From NCBI RefSeq assembly GCF_964340395.1, contig NC_135571.1, forward strand, positions 10,713,440 through 10,777,439: DNA of 64,000 nt. The letters are read 5' to 3'. The translations under genes and the position numbers were made by a program. Position 1 is the stretch's first letter. Each line of letters begins with the position of its first letter. Below are positions 34,510-47,177 of this stretch, one piece after another. Source of the DNA: Glandiceps talaboti. Its lineage: Eukaryota; Hemichordata; Enteropneusta; Spengelidae. The notes under the pieces were generated by a model, which was given only the letters and a program-made list of their open reading frames with translations, was not told the origin of the DNA and did no database searches.

Positions 34510-37500
34510 ATGGCTGCGCCCATGACCCTGGCGACCGCGTCGGCCAACGGTGATATTAACGTAAGTACAATACACAATTTATAGTCACGCGATTACAACA
34601 ACAGCCGTGCACAGTAAGAACTGTGTCACTTAGGCTCAAGTACGTAATGTAACGCATGTTTATAACGTTTTCGATGAACCTAAATTCGACTTTTATTTGC
34701 ATGAATGGCCACTGAAGACTCCGAGCAATTGTTAGATGTAAACAAAGGATAGACAACTAAACAGAGTTACGTTGTAACTTGTCGACAGCAACTGTTTATG
34801 TACTTTTGATGTTTGTAAACATGAATTCTTGGCTTCAACCACATTGGTGTTTACCCATTTACTAGCTGCAGTGGCAGCATGTTACTATAGCAATGCCACA
34901 GAAAATATAATTTTGAAATTATTGGTGTTACCTACTGTAAATATTGATGAATTTTCACTGGCTTGCTAATAATTGATTATCTTAAATTCCATTTACTAGT
35001 ATTATACAATACAATACAATACAATACATACAGCATCATAAAACACAAACCATTACAGCACACTACACTACACTATGATACATGTACATCGCAATACACT
35101 GAATACAACACAATACAATGCTATACAATACAATACAATGCAATGCTATACAATACAATACATTGCTATACAATACAACATAATACAATACAATGCTATA
35201 CAATGCAATACAACACAATACAATGCCATACAATACAATACAATGCTATACAATACAATACAGCATCATAAAATACAAACAATTACAGCACACTACACTA
35301 TACTATGATACATGTACATCGCAATACAATACAACACAATACAATACAGTACAATACAATACAATACACACCAATATTATAAACCTATAAATGTTAAATT
35401 ACAGACAGTGAAAGCTCTCATCCATGAAGGTACAATACAATACAATACAATACAGAGCTATACAATAAAATACAGCATCATAAAAATACAAATCATTACA
35501 GCACACTACACTATACTATGATACATGTACATCGCAATACAATACAATACAACACAATACAATACAGTACAATACAGTACAATACAATACAATACAATAC
35601 AACACAATACAATACAATACAATACAATACAGTACAATACACTACAACACAATACAATACAATACAATACAATACAATACACACCAATATTATAAACCTA
35701 TAAATGTTAAATTACAGACAGTGAAAGCTCTCATCCATGAAGGTGCAAATGTCAATCAAAGATCACATGATGGATTTATACCTCTGTGTGTAGCAGCTTT
35801 CTGGGGTTATAGTGAAATTGTAGAGTATTTATTAAGACACAGGTAAGTTACTTACACTACGCAATAATACACTTGTCGTAGACTACACAATAATACACTT
35901 GTCACAGACTACACAATAATACACTTGTCATAGACTACACAATAATACACTTGTCATAAACTACACAATAATACACTTGTCATAGACTACACAATAATAC
36001 ACTTGTCATACACTACACAATAATACACTTGTCATACACTACACAATAATACACTTGTCATAGACTACGCAATAATAGACTTGTCATAGACTACACAATA
36101 ATACACTTGTCATACACTACACAATAATGCACTTGTCATACACTACACAGTAATGCACTTGTCATACACTACACAATAATGCACTTGTCATACACTACAC
36201 AATAATACACTTGCCATACACTACACAATAATACACTTGTCATAGACTACACAATAATGCACTTGTCATACACTACACAATAATACACTTGTCATAGACT
36301 ACACAATGATATACTTGTCATAGACTACACAATAATACACTTGTCATACACTACACAATAATACACTTGTCCTTCACTACACAATAGTACACTTGTCATA
36401 GACTACACAATAATACACTTGCCATAGACTACACAATAATACACTTGTCATACACTACACAATAATACACTTGTCATAGACTACACAATAATACACTTGT
36501 CATAGACTACACAATAATACACTTGCCATAGACTTAAGCAATAATACACTTGTCATACACTACACAATAACACACTTGTCATACACTACACAATAATACA
36601 CTTGTCATACACTACACAATAATACACTTGTTGTACTTGTCATACACTACACAATAATACACTTGTCATACACTACACAATAATACACTTGTCATAGACT
36701 ATACATGTAAAGTGAAGCCCACTCAATAGTGCAATGTCATCACAGATTAGATACTACATGGTGTCTGTGTATACTGTGCTGACTCCATATTTGATATTTA
36801 CTCTAGGGCTGATGTCAATGGTTGTAACAGTGGTACAGGATGGACAGCTCTACACTGTGCAGCTTTTCAAGGTCATGGCAAGGTCATCATGAAATTAATG
36901 GAACACAATCCGAATTTGAATATCAGAGATGATAAAGGAAGGTAAAGGAAATATGATGCTTACACTCACCCTGCAACCCAACCCCTCCCCCAACCCCTCC
37001 CCTCCCCAACCCCTCCCCTTATCGAAAGATGGAAACAATGTGTAAATATCAGCCATAGAACCAACTACTCTCTCTTCACCTTGAAAGAAACCATTATGTC
37101 ATCACAAGGGGAATAACAACACTCCCTGTTAGTCTAGGAGCTCCTTAAAGTTGAAAGTTGATTATGAACTAGCATTGTTGTAAACCACAGCCTCTTTTAT
37201 GGAACCATCCAAAACGCATCGCTGTTATTTCGCTGTGGTGTGGAAGAAATAACAGTTCTGGTTTGCGAGAATGTGAACTAGAAGAAATGAAAGTATCATT
37301 ACAGTCACTCCATTCCGGAGAAAAATCTTGATTACAATTACAAGGTGTAATCACAGACTTTACAATAACTTTAAAAAAAAACCTTGATAGAACCCATAAC
37401 TATTTGATAGCCTGTGCAGAATCCTGCATTGTTAGTCTCTTTCCAAACTTTTGTTTGAATCTCTGTAAATGTTGTCAGGTATACTTCCTCTCTATGAATC

Positions 37501-39188
37501 TAGTAAAATCATACCCAAGTTTTCTCTTTTAAAATGTATCTTCACCAGGACCTCATCAGATTTTGCATCAGCAATGGATGCAATCTGGCCAATCTTTGCT
37601 GCAGCTGGCTGTAGAAGAACCCCAAAATATGAACTCATTAGACTAGATATCATTAAAAAGGTAAGTAAGATGTCAAGCTACTAAATTAGTACATTGATAA
37701 ATATAAATGCTGCACGTATTTTCTCTCTATATCTTTACCATTTAATAACTCTGACAATAATGTAGTCTAGATCCCATACATGCTACAATCACCTTGATCA
37801 TCTCCATCATATAGTCAAATGGCTTTCTGTAAATTGTATCCAGGTAGAAGACAGTTTAGACAGTTGAGATGTACATTACTGTCATTTGCACATGTGTACA
37901 TCTGGCTACAAGTGAATCATGTAACTAGATGGTTAGACCACATATATACAACTGCTACAAGCCAATCATGTAGGTAGACAGATGTACGTCTGACTACAAG
38001 TCAGTCATATATTTAGACAGTTTAGATGTACATGCCTGTATTTCTGACTAATACGTCATATGGGATGTGGTCGTCCTAAAAGAATGAAAATTTAAACTGT
38101 CAAAAATATCATCAAATACACACTAATAACACATTATTGTGACCTCTGAGGATAGAGGTTATGTATGTCAAAATATTTAACCCAAATGTGCCTATAACAT
38201 ATTGTAAGTTCCTCAAGGAGTTCAGGAAGCATAAAGATACAAGATGGTCCTACCTCATCAAGGTCTGAATTCACTAGGCAATTATTTGTAAGCATATAGG
38301 AAGTGAAACTATTTCAAACTTGGAACAAATGTAAATTTCTCTTATACCCTGTATAGGTACAAGATGACCCTACCGTCCCAAAGTCAGATTATAGCTTTTA
38401 CTCAAGACCTGGGTCAGCTTATGTCATGCAATCACAACCACTCAGAGGTCAGGTCAGAGGTCAACGAGATGAAAAGATGGTGAGTCAGTTTCACTGTTTT
38501 TAGCACAATTGAACTGGTGGTATAGGTATGGTGAAATGTGTGTGCATGTGTTTGTGTCTGTATATGTGTCTGTGTCTGTACATGCAGAGTGTGTAAACGT
38601 GGATGTGAATGACTTAAAGTCAAAAACTGCCTGACTGATTACTTCGGTGGGGGGGGGGGGGGGCATTACTTAGGGTGGCAAGATTGGACATCAGTCTATA
38701 ACCGGTGTGTGTTTACATTATAATAAGATATATAAGGTATACTATGTTGCCCCTGACAACCAATCAATGTGATCCGGTTTGAGTGAATGCAGGTGTACAT
38801 GCGAAAATGAAAATGGAGATACAGTCGTATAATGAATATCATTAAGTCATCACCACAAAAGGAGCCAAGGTATTAGTACGATATACAACTCAGTGCTAAC
38901 ATGCCTTGGTTATCCTTTACTAATATACTGTATACATCTTATCACAGTAGTCTTAAACTCATGCCAGTCATTCAACTGTTTGTACATCGACACACAATGT
39001 GAACATTTTTATAAAAAGACAAACCGAATACAATTATTTTGTCTGTGTTACCTGTTAATCACTTTTCTGTTATTCTTATACAGGATTATGCTGCAGCCAC
39101 TGGTGACGTACTGGCACTACACGGTGAAGGAATGCAATCAACATCAGTCAATAGTTCTAACCCATCATTTAATATCTGGAGGAACTGA
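34510..39188 (+). CDS. Small ankyrin-repeat protein, 216 aa, unidentified
   Basis: Six exons with matching phases: 34510-34560, 35718-35842, 36807-36941, 37549-37660, 38357-38479, 39084-39188 (stop TGA). The chosen ATG is in strong context (AAAATGG). An in-frame upstream ATG at 34,342 would add 56 residues that show no similarity to anything I recognise. Three ankyrin units: residues ~7-37 (GDINTVKALIHEGANVN), ~38-68 (GFIPLCVAAFWGYSEIVEYL) and ~71-101 (GWTALHCAAFQGHGKVIMKL). The third is followed by NIRDDKGRTSSDFAS and a conserved-looking IWPIFAAAGCRRTPK segment. The ~80-residue tail is polar, with YSFYSRPGSAYVMQSQPLRG. Ankyrin repeats mediate protein binding; no enzyme domain, membrane segment or signal peptide is seen. 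Function unknown. Confidence 0.82.
35001..35700 (+). repeat. (ATACA)n array with segmental duplications, ankyrin intron 1
   Basis: Pentameric ATACA runs alternate with a block (AGCATCATAAA ... GATACATGTACATCGCAATA) that recurs three times, at about 35,031, 35,262 and 35,471. A block ending in the exon 2 acceptor occurs twice. So the array grew by duplication of composite segments. Confidence 0.9.
35405..35429 (+). pseudogene. Duplicate of ankyrin exon 2 acceptor and first 25 nt
   Basis: TTAAATTACAG|ACAGTGAAAG... continues for 25 exonic nt identical to the start of exon 2 (35,718-35,742), and is immediately followed by GGTACAATAC. It therefore has an acceptor and a GT at its right end and could act as a 25 nt cryptic micro-exon, which would break the frame. 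The authentic copy lies 313 bp downstream. Confidence 0.9.
35856..36710 (+). repeat. 26 bp minisatellite, ~33 copies, ankyrin intron 2
   Basis: Units CACTACACAATAATACACTT GTCATA and variants (split here only for length), starting 13-14 bp after the exon 2 donor and filling most of the intron. Confidence 0.97.
37170..37275. repeat. Family E short repeat, copy 2
   Basis: GTAAACCACAGC ... GCTGTTATTTCGCTGTGGTG ... GAAATAACAGTTCTGGTTTG in ankyrin intron 3. Confidence 0.6.
38210..38260 (+). other. Possible diverged copy of ankyrin exon 5 start
   Basis: AGATACAAGATGGTCCTACC resembles the exon 5 start AGGTACAAGATGACCCTACC at 38,355, 130 bp downstream. Similarity beyond ~30 bp is weak. Confidence 0.35.
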
Positions 39189-39390
39189 CAATATTACATC
39201 TATCACGAAAAAACGAAATAGTCAAATATTTTAAATTCATCATTTTGAGGAGTTGAATATATTCCTCTATTGGCATAGCAACAACTAGTCCATCCAACAG
39301 AAATACCAAATTTGCTAAATGGTCTATATTTATTATATTGTACTCAAACCAAGTTATTGTCTTTGAACAGAAAATATGGATTATATACCC

Positions 39391-39685
39391 TGGTCGTTCC
39401 ACGTCATGACAACCTGTGTCTACGTCAATGTTTTTGTGTTGCTCAATTATGAGTCAGAAAACATTCCAAATCACCGTTATATTTCCCGATTTTCACATGT
39501 TATGCTTGAGGAGGTGTAATTATATTATTTTATTCCGCAATATTTTACTTCATTCGGCCAGAAAATACTCATGACCTAAGGGGTTTGTCAGTACTCATTG
39601 AGTTACTCGTAGTGATAAGGCCCCTTAGGTCATTCATATTTTCCTCAGCTGAAGGAAGAAACATATTGAAGAATAATATCTAATT
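39391..39685 (-). mobile_element. Dispersed repeat family C, copy 3
   Basis: Reverse orientation. Head with TTCGGCCAGAAAATACTCAT and CCTTAGGTCATTCATATTTT. More diverged than the other copies. Lies 0.2 kb past the ankyrin stop codon, so may be in its 3' UTR. Confidence 0.75.
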
Positions 39686-40229
39686 ATCAAATCTGAAGAA
39701 CTAAATATATTCCATCCATTAGACATAAACTAATTTTCAGTGTCTACTTATATCATGTAATGTTTTGAATGAAAAGCAACAGAAAATACAAACTTACTAA
39801 AATGATTCAATATCATGAAGACTCAAATCATTCCATTCATATATTTTTTAAAAAAAACCACCTAAATCAAGTGTCTGAGAGACCTGAAAATATTCCATCC
39901 ATAAGAAAAAAGTGATCATCTAGTCAATGTCATGTGACTTGCTGTGGACCAGTCACTAGACAGCTTTAGACTTGCATAATTCATATTAAATGTCGTAATT
40001 TTGATGGTTTTGCTGTGTATTTAAACCATTCAGAATATCTTTTGTTTTGAATTCCTTGTCCAGAAATGTTGGCAATGAGACACTTTAGTACAAGACATGA
40101 CTGGATAGTATATAGTGAACACTGAAGTCATTGAGTTCTACTTGGACAGATGAGTAGTGGGTGTTTGTATAATTGTCAGTTATCACATAGAGTACAATTT
40201 AAGGATTGTTAATGTCACACTCATTTTAC

Positions 40230-40240
40230 ACACAAGATAC

Positions 40241-40281
<41 letters not shown>

Positions 40282-40773
40282 TAGACAGACAGATAGACAG
40301 ATAGACAGGGACCCATCCATCCATCCAGACATACATAATGATGCATGCATACATACATACCTACATACGGTACATATGTACATACATACATACACACATA
40401 CATACATACATACATACATACATACATACATACATACATACATACATACATACATACATACGTACATACATACATACATACATACATACATACATACATA
40501 CATACATACATAAATACATACATACATACATACATACATACATACATACATACATACATACATACATACATACATACATACATACATACATACATACATA
40601 CATACATACATACATACGTACGTACATACATACATACATAAATACATACATACATACATACATACATACATACATACATGCATACATACATGGATACATA
40701 CGTACGTACGTACGTACATACATACATACATACATAAATAAATACATACATACATACATACATACATATATTC

Positions 40774-40804
<31 letters not shown>

Positions 40805-40911
40805 CATACATACATGCATACATGCATACATACATACATACATACATACATACATAAATACATACATACATACATACATACATACATACATACATACATA
40901 CATACATACAT

Positions 40912-40944
<33 letters not shown>

Positions 40945-40965
40945 TACATACATACACACATACAT

Positions 40966-40996
<31 letters not shown>

Positions 40997-41085
40997 TACA
41001 TACATACATACATACATACATACACATACATACATACATACATACATACATACATACATACATACATACATACATACCTCCTAAC
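40230..41085. repeat. (ACAG)n followed by ~700 bp (CATA)n array
   Basis: CAGA/GATA units to ~40,308, then an almost continuous CATA tetramer array with scattered CGTA, AATA and CACA variants. Long HTYI/MYVC open frames on both strands are artefacts. It lies between the convergent ankyrin and DEAF1 genes. Confidence 0.98.
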
Positions 41086-42242
41086 ATACACACACACAAT
41101 ACACACATGTGCTAATCTTTGCTTTTCAAGAAGAATCACTGAAAATCTACCTAAATCATGTTTTACTTCTCTTTCCTCCCACAAACCAGTCTTTTGATGA
41201 AAATACTTAAAATTTAAAGTACATAGAAATATTTTTTCAAGAACTGATATTTGTATCACTGATTATACATTTTATAACAACTCTTGAATTATAGGTATAT
41301 GGCACAAATATTGTATGTTGCTATGGCAATATTTTATCAACATCCTGTACTTAATCTAGAGATTTTTGTGTGTTTGATAATATGAAGTGAAATGTATTGT
41401 GTGTTCCAATAGTGTTTTATCACCACTGCCCACCAGCACTTCCCACTATGTACTAATAACCAATGTTTACAATCAGGTAAAATGGTGTTTTGGAGTTACA
41501 TACACTGATAGATTTACCATTTTTTCACTTTTGTAACTACAAGCTCCAATCCATGACTGAAAAATGGCTGGTAGCTTGTGGTAACTTAAATACAAAGAAA
41601 CAATGACTAATTTTTCAGTGTAGAAGTTACCATGCACGTTTCATTAACAGCGCCCTCTTTTGACACAAAAGGAAAAGAGAGCTACCGGTACTAGTTTTGG
41701 TCAGAACCTACACGTAACTCATAAGGGTATTTTTTACGAGTCTGAGAAATGTCAAAATTATTGAAAAAATTATCTCTTTACGATTCAGTTCAGACGTGAA
41801 TTTCATGATAAAATTATGATTGACAAACTTACTGTATTTATCAATGTAGCAGTTTGGGACAAAATTACTGTATTTATGAATGTAGCAGTTCAGGAAACAA
41901 AAGTTTCAATATTTCCCATGATTCTTTTGTGTTTTAGAGTAATATTTGCACAAGTCTTAAATGAAAGGATAAAGTTGTTGAAGCGGATAGAGACTGTCAT
42001 TTTTCGTTGTTTACGGATATCAAATATGATTGACTTGCAAGATATAATAAGAATGGCAGATGAACAGTCAACAAACACAAACTAAAACTAATATTGCAAC
42101 GTGTTGATATACATGTAGACTATGATGTAATTACACTCACTGTACGGGGGTGTTTACGATAACAAGTTTGACTGAAGTGTCTGTATATTCACCCTCATTA
42201 CATAATCGTGTTTACAGGAAGACTATAAAATTATTCACATAA
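41086..42242. other. Gene-free intergenic stretch
   Basis: An 89-codon open frame at 41,816-42,085 contains a short internal duplication (ACTGTATTTATCAATGTAGC). It has no recognisable domain and is not annotated. One GCGCCCTC motif at 41,651. Confidence 0.45.
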
Positions 42243-42538
42243 GGGACGATCACACATTGTCACACAAGCGAACTTCCTTCGTTTAGGGGGTCTGGCATCA
42301 ATGCGATTGCTGAATTTCATTTTCACACTTCTAACCAGTTTTGAAAATGTTCATGCCTTCAATGATAAAAGCTTCTGTATTTACTAGTGAGATGTTGATA
42401 AGTTGACAAAAATGTACTTCTAATGTGAGATACAGTGCTGGGTTGAAGGTAGTACTTAGTATTTATTAGGGGGAGGGTTTTTTGTCCTAAACGAACAATG
42501 TTCACTTATTGAGCTTGTGCGACATTGTGCGATCATCC
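42243..42538. mobile_element. TIR MITE-like element, family F
   Basis: Termini GGGACGATCACACATTGTCA and, inverted, TGCGACATTGTGCGATCATCCC (shown as its two ends), ~27 bp with mismatches; about 296 bp. A fragment lies at 19,067-19,170. No coding capacity and no clear target duplication. Confidence 0.7.
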
Positions 42539-42771
42539 CAAACCAAGGCACCACTTTCACCCACTTGTGTAATCTACCACACACAACAATAGTTTACCGA
42601 TAGCACATTTTCCACAGTAGTATTTACCACATCATGTATATATTAAGATGTTGTACCACTATAATTTATGCAATAAACACGCAGAGAATATCATATTTTT
42701 ACAACTTGTGGATTTTTATTCAATTAATCTTCTGTAATGCTAGTCAAGTAAAAAGTTTCGTGTTGTAACGA

Positions 42772-42984
42772 TAGGGAACTTGCAATCCAGACTGAGCATG
42801 CTCAGACGCAAAGGACTATGGGATTATCTGTGGTTATCGTTTATAACTTATCTTGAGCTAACAATAAAATAAACCTCCCACACTGCTCAGGGTAAATATG
42901 AATTGATTATTGGTGGTTATAAACAATAACAAATCACATTTCCCATGATGCAACATTCAAAATGGCAGGTTTGCAAGTTCCCTA
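42772..42984 (-). mobile_element. MITE family A, copy 4 (213 bp, internally deleted)
   Basis: Opposite orientation to the other copies. Intact TA-flanked ends GGGAACTTGCAA / TTGCAAGTTCCC. About 35 bp shorter inside. Confidence 0.9.
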
Positions 42985-43750
42985 TTGCCGCAGCATCAGC
43001 ACGGCGCCCTCTGGAGAGGCAAGCAAGGATGATGTGAAGTTCCTAGTTTTGGTCATTTCCCAGAATGCCTCATCCTGGTATACAGTAGGTCAGATTTTAG
43101 AGAGGTCATGTGATGTAGAATTGAAGATGACATCGTCATAAGCATAAAATCAGCCTCACCTTTGTTCCCTTGTGTGAACATAATTCAGTGACATCATCAA
43201 ATTGTGTGAACATAATACCATGACATCATCAAATCATGTGACCACATTGCTATGACATCATATGATAATCAAATTGGTTTTTATCAACAAACTGCCATTA
43301 TTATTAATTTTCCATCAAACAGAATTGAAAGTTTTAATTCAAGCAAACCCTTCTACAGCAATATTACACTTTACATTTGATACAGTGACTGAAAACACTA
43401 TGTACAGATACCCATCATGGTAGTCTGTAAGGTACGCCATGATGGGGCGCCCTCACACATCGGCCAACCCCTCCAAGAGGAGGCAGGTGAGGGCAGAACG
43501 TCACGACGTATCTTACAGTCTACCATCACAGCAGACAGAACATGAATAACCCAATTGAATTGTGATGATTCTGTTCCTTATTACAGCAGACAAGACAGAC
43601 ACTGAATGATTCAACGTCACAATCTTGTGCTCTTTCACAGCTCATTCTCGATAACAGAAAACAAATATGGCTTAATGTAACAAATAGGCAGACATATTTT
43701 CATGAATATATTAGTTTAGTTACATGTTATTGCCAATAGACCTGTTGCCA
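42985..43750. other. Gene-free stretch
   Basis: Contains a short tandem motif CATGACATCATCAAAT (43,190-43,260) and two GCGCCCTC motifs (~43,004 and ~43,447). No exon seen. Confidence 0.4.
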
Positions 43751-44040
43751 GTTCCAAGATGCATTGCGCATCTCTCCATACAATGCCATGTATTGTGTAC
43801 ACGCTAAGGGGTTTACACGCATTACTCGGGGGAATGGTTGTCGCGTGACCGTACCCTGGGTTCACCCGTAAAATCCCTCTCTATCATTGATGGTGTTTAG
43901 TTCTATAAAATCACTCATAATCAAAGAGGTCAACATGTGTTTCCATAATTTCCTAATGAAAATTTTATTTCAAATGTAATAAAGACAAAACGAGACTAAA
44001 TCATAAATGTAACAACATTTAGCGCAATGCATCTTGGAAC
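43751..44040. mobile_element. TIR MITE-like element, 290 bp
   Basis: Perfect 19 bp inverted ends: GTTCCAAGATGCATTGCGC and GCGCAATGCATCTTGGAAC. Non-coding interior. Single copy in this window. Confidence 0.75.
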
Positions 44041-44636
44041 CGAAACCTTGACTATTATAAATGGATACACATGATATCAATTTGTCCCGTTCATGGAATG
44101 CATGATTGGTGGCAGTGTTTATGAATACTGTAGATAAGGGATCATCTTACACATGAGTAACAGTTTCGTTAGGTTAGAATCCAGGCGAATGGGGATTTTG
44201 AATTCTGATTTTCCCATTAATGGGCCGGGGAAATAATTTCAAAACTATTCATATGCATTCCAGGCTACTGTGTTGTAGGGTCATACTGTTTATGCTAGCA
44301 CTTTATATATATTGTCATAATTGTTGCAACAAACTTCATGTAAACCTACAACAAACAAAGTTATGATAACATCAACATCAAAACAGTTGTGGTACAAAAA
44401 ATCACAGAATAAATCTCCTGATATCATTGCAATGAAATAACATCAAATAGGCACTATTCCATTTACAGAGATGATATGGCCGTTTCATATGTTAGCATTG
44501 TAAAGGAGGTGCCTCAATTTTTTGGCAAAGTGAGGGTTAAAATGTTTTGTTTTTTTCAGGAATGCTGATTTCTGGTTATATACAAAACTGTAAATAAACT
44601 GTGGTTTCATTACATCTAGAAGCATTGCAGTAATGG

Positions 44637-44880
44637 TAGACTGTCGACAGTCGCTCACGCCTTTTTTCACCTATGTTTTATCTAAACTTAAGTCGTCGCT
44701 GTGCTCCGATCCGGCGCAATACTACTATAATCACATACTGATATCGAGGGCCGTAGGCCTTCGGCCCTCGATATCAGTATTTGATTATATAGTAGTGTTG
44801 CGCCAAATCGGAGTGTGGTGACGACTTAAGTTTAGATAAAAGGTGGGAAAAAAAAGGCATGAGCGACTGTCGACAGTCTA
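44637..44880. mobile_element. Near-perfect palindromic foldback, hAT-like target duplication
   Basis: 244 bp of two ~115 bp arms around the centre CGAGGGCCGTAGGCCTTCGG. The arms start TAGACTGTCGACAGTCGCTC and include TTTTATCTAAACTTAAGTCG. Flanked by the direct repeat AGTAATGG (44,629-44,636 and 44,882-44,889, with one extra C on the right). An 8 bp target repeat suggests hAT mobilisation. High arm identity suggests it is young. Confidence 0.8.
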
Positions 44881-45467
44881 CAGTAATGGTTACACAGTTA
44901 CACATGATTTGATTACTGGTACCAGTATTTAAAAATAGTACAGCAAGAACAACATAGAACACAAGTCATGTCTGCTGTTTTTATGCTACAATACTCAATA
45001 ATTCTGACCCTCACTTCCTGCCCCAAAACCGCTTGTGAACAGCGCCCCTAGTGGCCAAACTATGAACAGCACTCCTCGTGGGCAAACAGTGTGCCCTATA
45101 AGCCAATTTCATGTGCCACTGATACACACACATTATAGTGATGCACAAAAATCTGGTGTTCCCCTATTTCTTACTATGTGATGACTCACAAGAAATCAGA
45201 GTTTTTATCATACTGACCCACAACAACAAAATATGTCTATCATTAGATGGCATACTGTGGAAAAAGCATGAAATCTTTAATCTCTCTGATAACCGGAATA
45301 TCAATGCACAGTTCATAGTGTTAAAAGAACAATTGAATGTATAAAGTTGCACACCAAACATCATGAAAGAAATATGCCTGAGCAATTTTAATGCCCAATT
45401 AATGCTGATTAAGTGCCTATCAATACTTCTTAATTGTAATAATGCCCCTAAATGATCTTCATAATTA

Positions 45468-45790
45468 TACCATGCACGAGTCAAGTTGACAAAAAATATG
45501 GCATACGTACTCTGGTTGTTCTTCATCACAACAATGCACGTCTATGTCACGATAACACGTGTCTACGTCACTGGTTCGGCTGTGTTTGAAATATGAGTCA
45601 ACATGTTCAAAATTGCCATACCTTTTCACTGATTTTTTTTTGATATTACTGGTGCTGGTATAATTATGCTATTCTCCAATATTTGTGTTCATTCAGCCAG
45701 AAAATACTTGTCTAGCGACTCATAGTGACAAAGCCCCCTTAGGTCACTCATATTTTCCTTGGCTAAATGAAGAAAAATATTGGCTAATCT
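45468..45790 (-). mobile_element. Dispersed repeat family C, copy 4
   Basis: Reverse orientation. Starts ATACCATGCACGAGTCAAGT and ends with the inverted head (CCTTGGCTAAATGAAGAAAA). Confidence 0.85.
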
Positions 45791-46496
45791 AATTATGCCT
45801 CACGTACATTCATATACATACAGTGCAAGTCATTTTTACAATTTCAAATTTCAGATATACACCAAAGACAAAGCTTTTAAAACAAAACTATTTACATAAA
45901 TGCATACATTTACATAAATTGATGAGGTTGTGAACAGAGTTCTTATGGTATAGCACCTACAACTAAACAGAACATATTAAAATAATTTAAAAGTTGAAAC
46001 AAGTTACAGCAACTGTGTAGGTTAGTTAGTGATCAAGTTCTACAAGAAGAGATTTGTAATTGCAGTTTGTTGACCATATCCAAAAGTACAAAATACATCA
46101 GATGAAAGCACAAGTTATAAATAGAACATCAAAACCTCGCAACGATGGAAAACATGAATCATTTTTACACAACAATGAGATATTTCCATCCCAAATGACA
46201 CACAGAATCAGATATCTCCATTTCAAAATCACATACAAACACACATTTCAGTCTTAAAATCACTCACAAAATCCAAAACTTTTTCCATCCCATACACAAA
46301 GTGCTCTCAAAGTCATACACAAAATCAGATGTTTCTATCTCAAAATCAGCCTTTTCCCCATTAAAACATGATATCAAATTCACTGAAATACTTCAACCAT
46401 TCTTCAGTTTTGTAATGAATAGCTTCCTTCGTCACCATTCCATACAATAATACAATTATTTACACAATTCTGCTCTCTTTCACAAATATCAAGAGA

Positions 46497-46715
46497 GTTC
46501 TGTGGACATGTGACTGTTACAGCTATGGAAAGTTAACTGTGGACATGTGACTGTTACACTGGAAAGCTTACTGAGAAAGTGACTGTTACAGCTATGGAAA
46601 GCTTACTGTGGACATGTGACTGTTACAGCTATGGAAAGCTTACTGAGAAAGTGACTGTTACAGCTATGAAAAGCTTACTGTGGACATGTGACTGTTACAG
46701 CCATGGAAAGCTCTA
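46497..46715. repeat. Minisatellite, ~40 bp unit x5-6
   Basis: Units of GTGGACATGTGACTGTTACA plus GCTATGGAAAGCTTACT, about 0.5-0.7 kb past the DEAF1 stop, possibly in its 3' UTR. Confidence 0.9.
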
Positions 46716-46904
46716 TGTGAACACACTGTAAATATCACAGCTTCAGAAAACTTATGCATTGTAACTTTGCCAACAATAGAAAACTCTTTTTGTGCACACT
46801 CTAACACTGTAACAGTCAGTCACTGATAGAAGCACTGTGAGCAGGTATCATGGCTGTTAGTAATACAAGCACTGTGACAGTCAGTCATGTAATCAATGAG
46901 AGTA

Positions 46905-47130
46905 TGTCATCCATCCAGGCAATGTGTGACAGTCAGCCATCAATACAGGCACATGACTCAGCTAGCCATACAGGCACATGACTCAGCTATCCATACAAAC
47001 ACATGACTCGGCCATCCACACAGGCACATGACTCAGCTAGCCGTACATGTACAAGCACATGACTCAGCTGTCCATACAGGCACAAGTCAGCTGTCCATAC
47101 AGGCACAAGTCAGCTATCCATACAGGCACT
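46905..47130. repeat. Minisatellite, CCATACAGGCACATGACTCA-like units
   Basis: About eight irregular units immediately downstream of the DEAF1 stop codon; probably transcribed in the 3' UTR. Confidence 0.85.
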
Positions 47131-47177
47131 GCGTTAGTCATTCATTCATACAAACACCATACATTCACATTCCTCAT

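Noticed and set aside
40183-41259. Long open frames on both strands of HTYI and MYVC repeats (also at 20.3-20.9, 23.9-24.2 and 60.2 kb)
   Set aside because: Direct translation of CATA/TATG tetramers; open in all frames because the repeat lacks stops.
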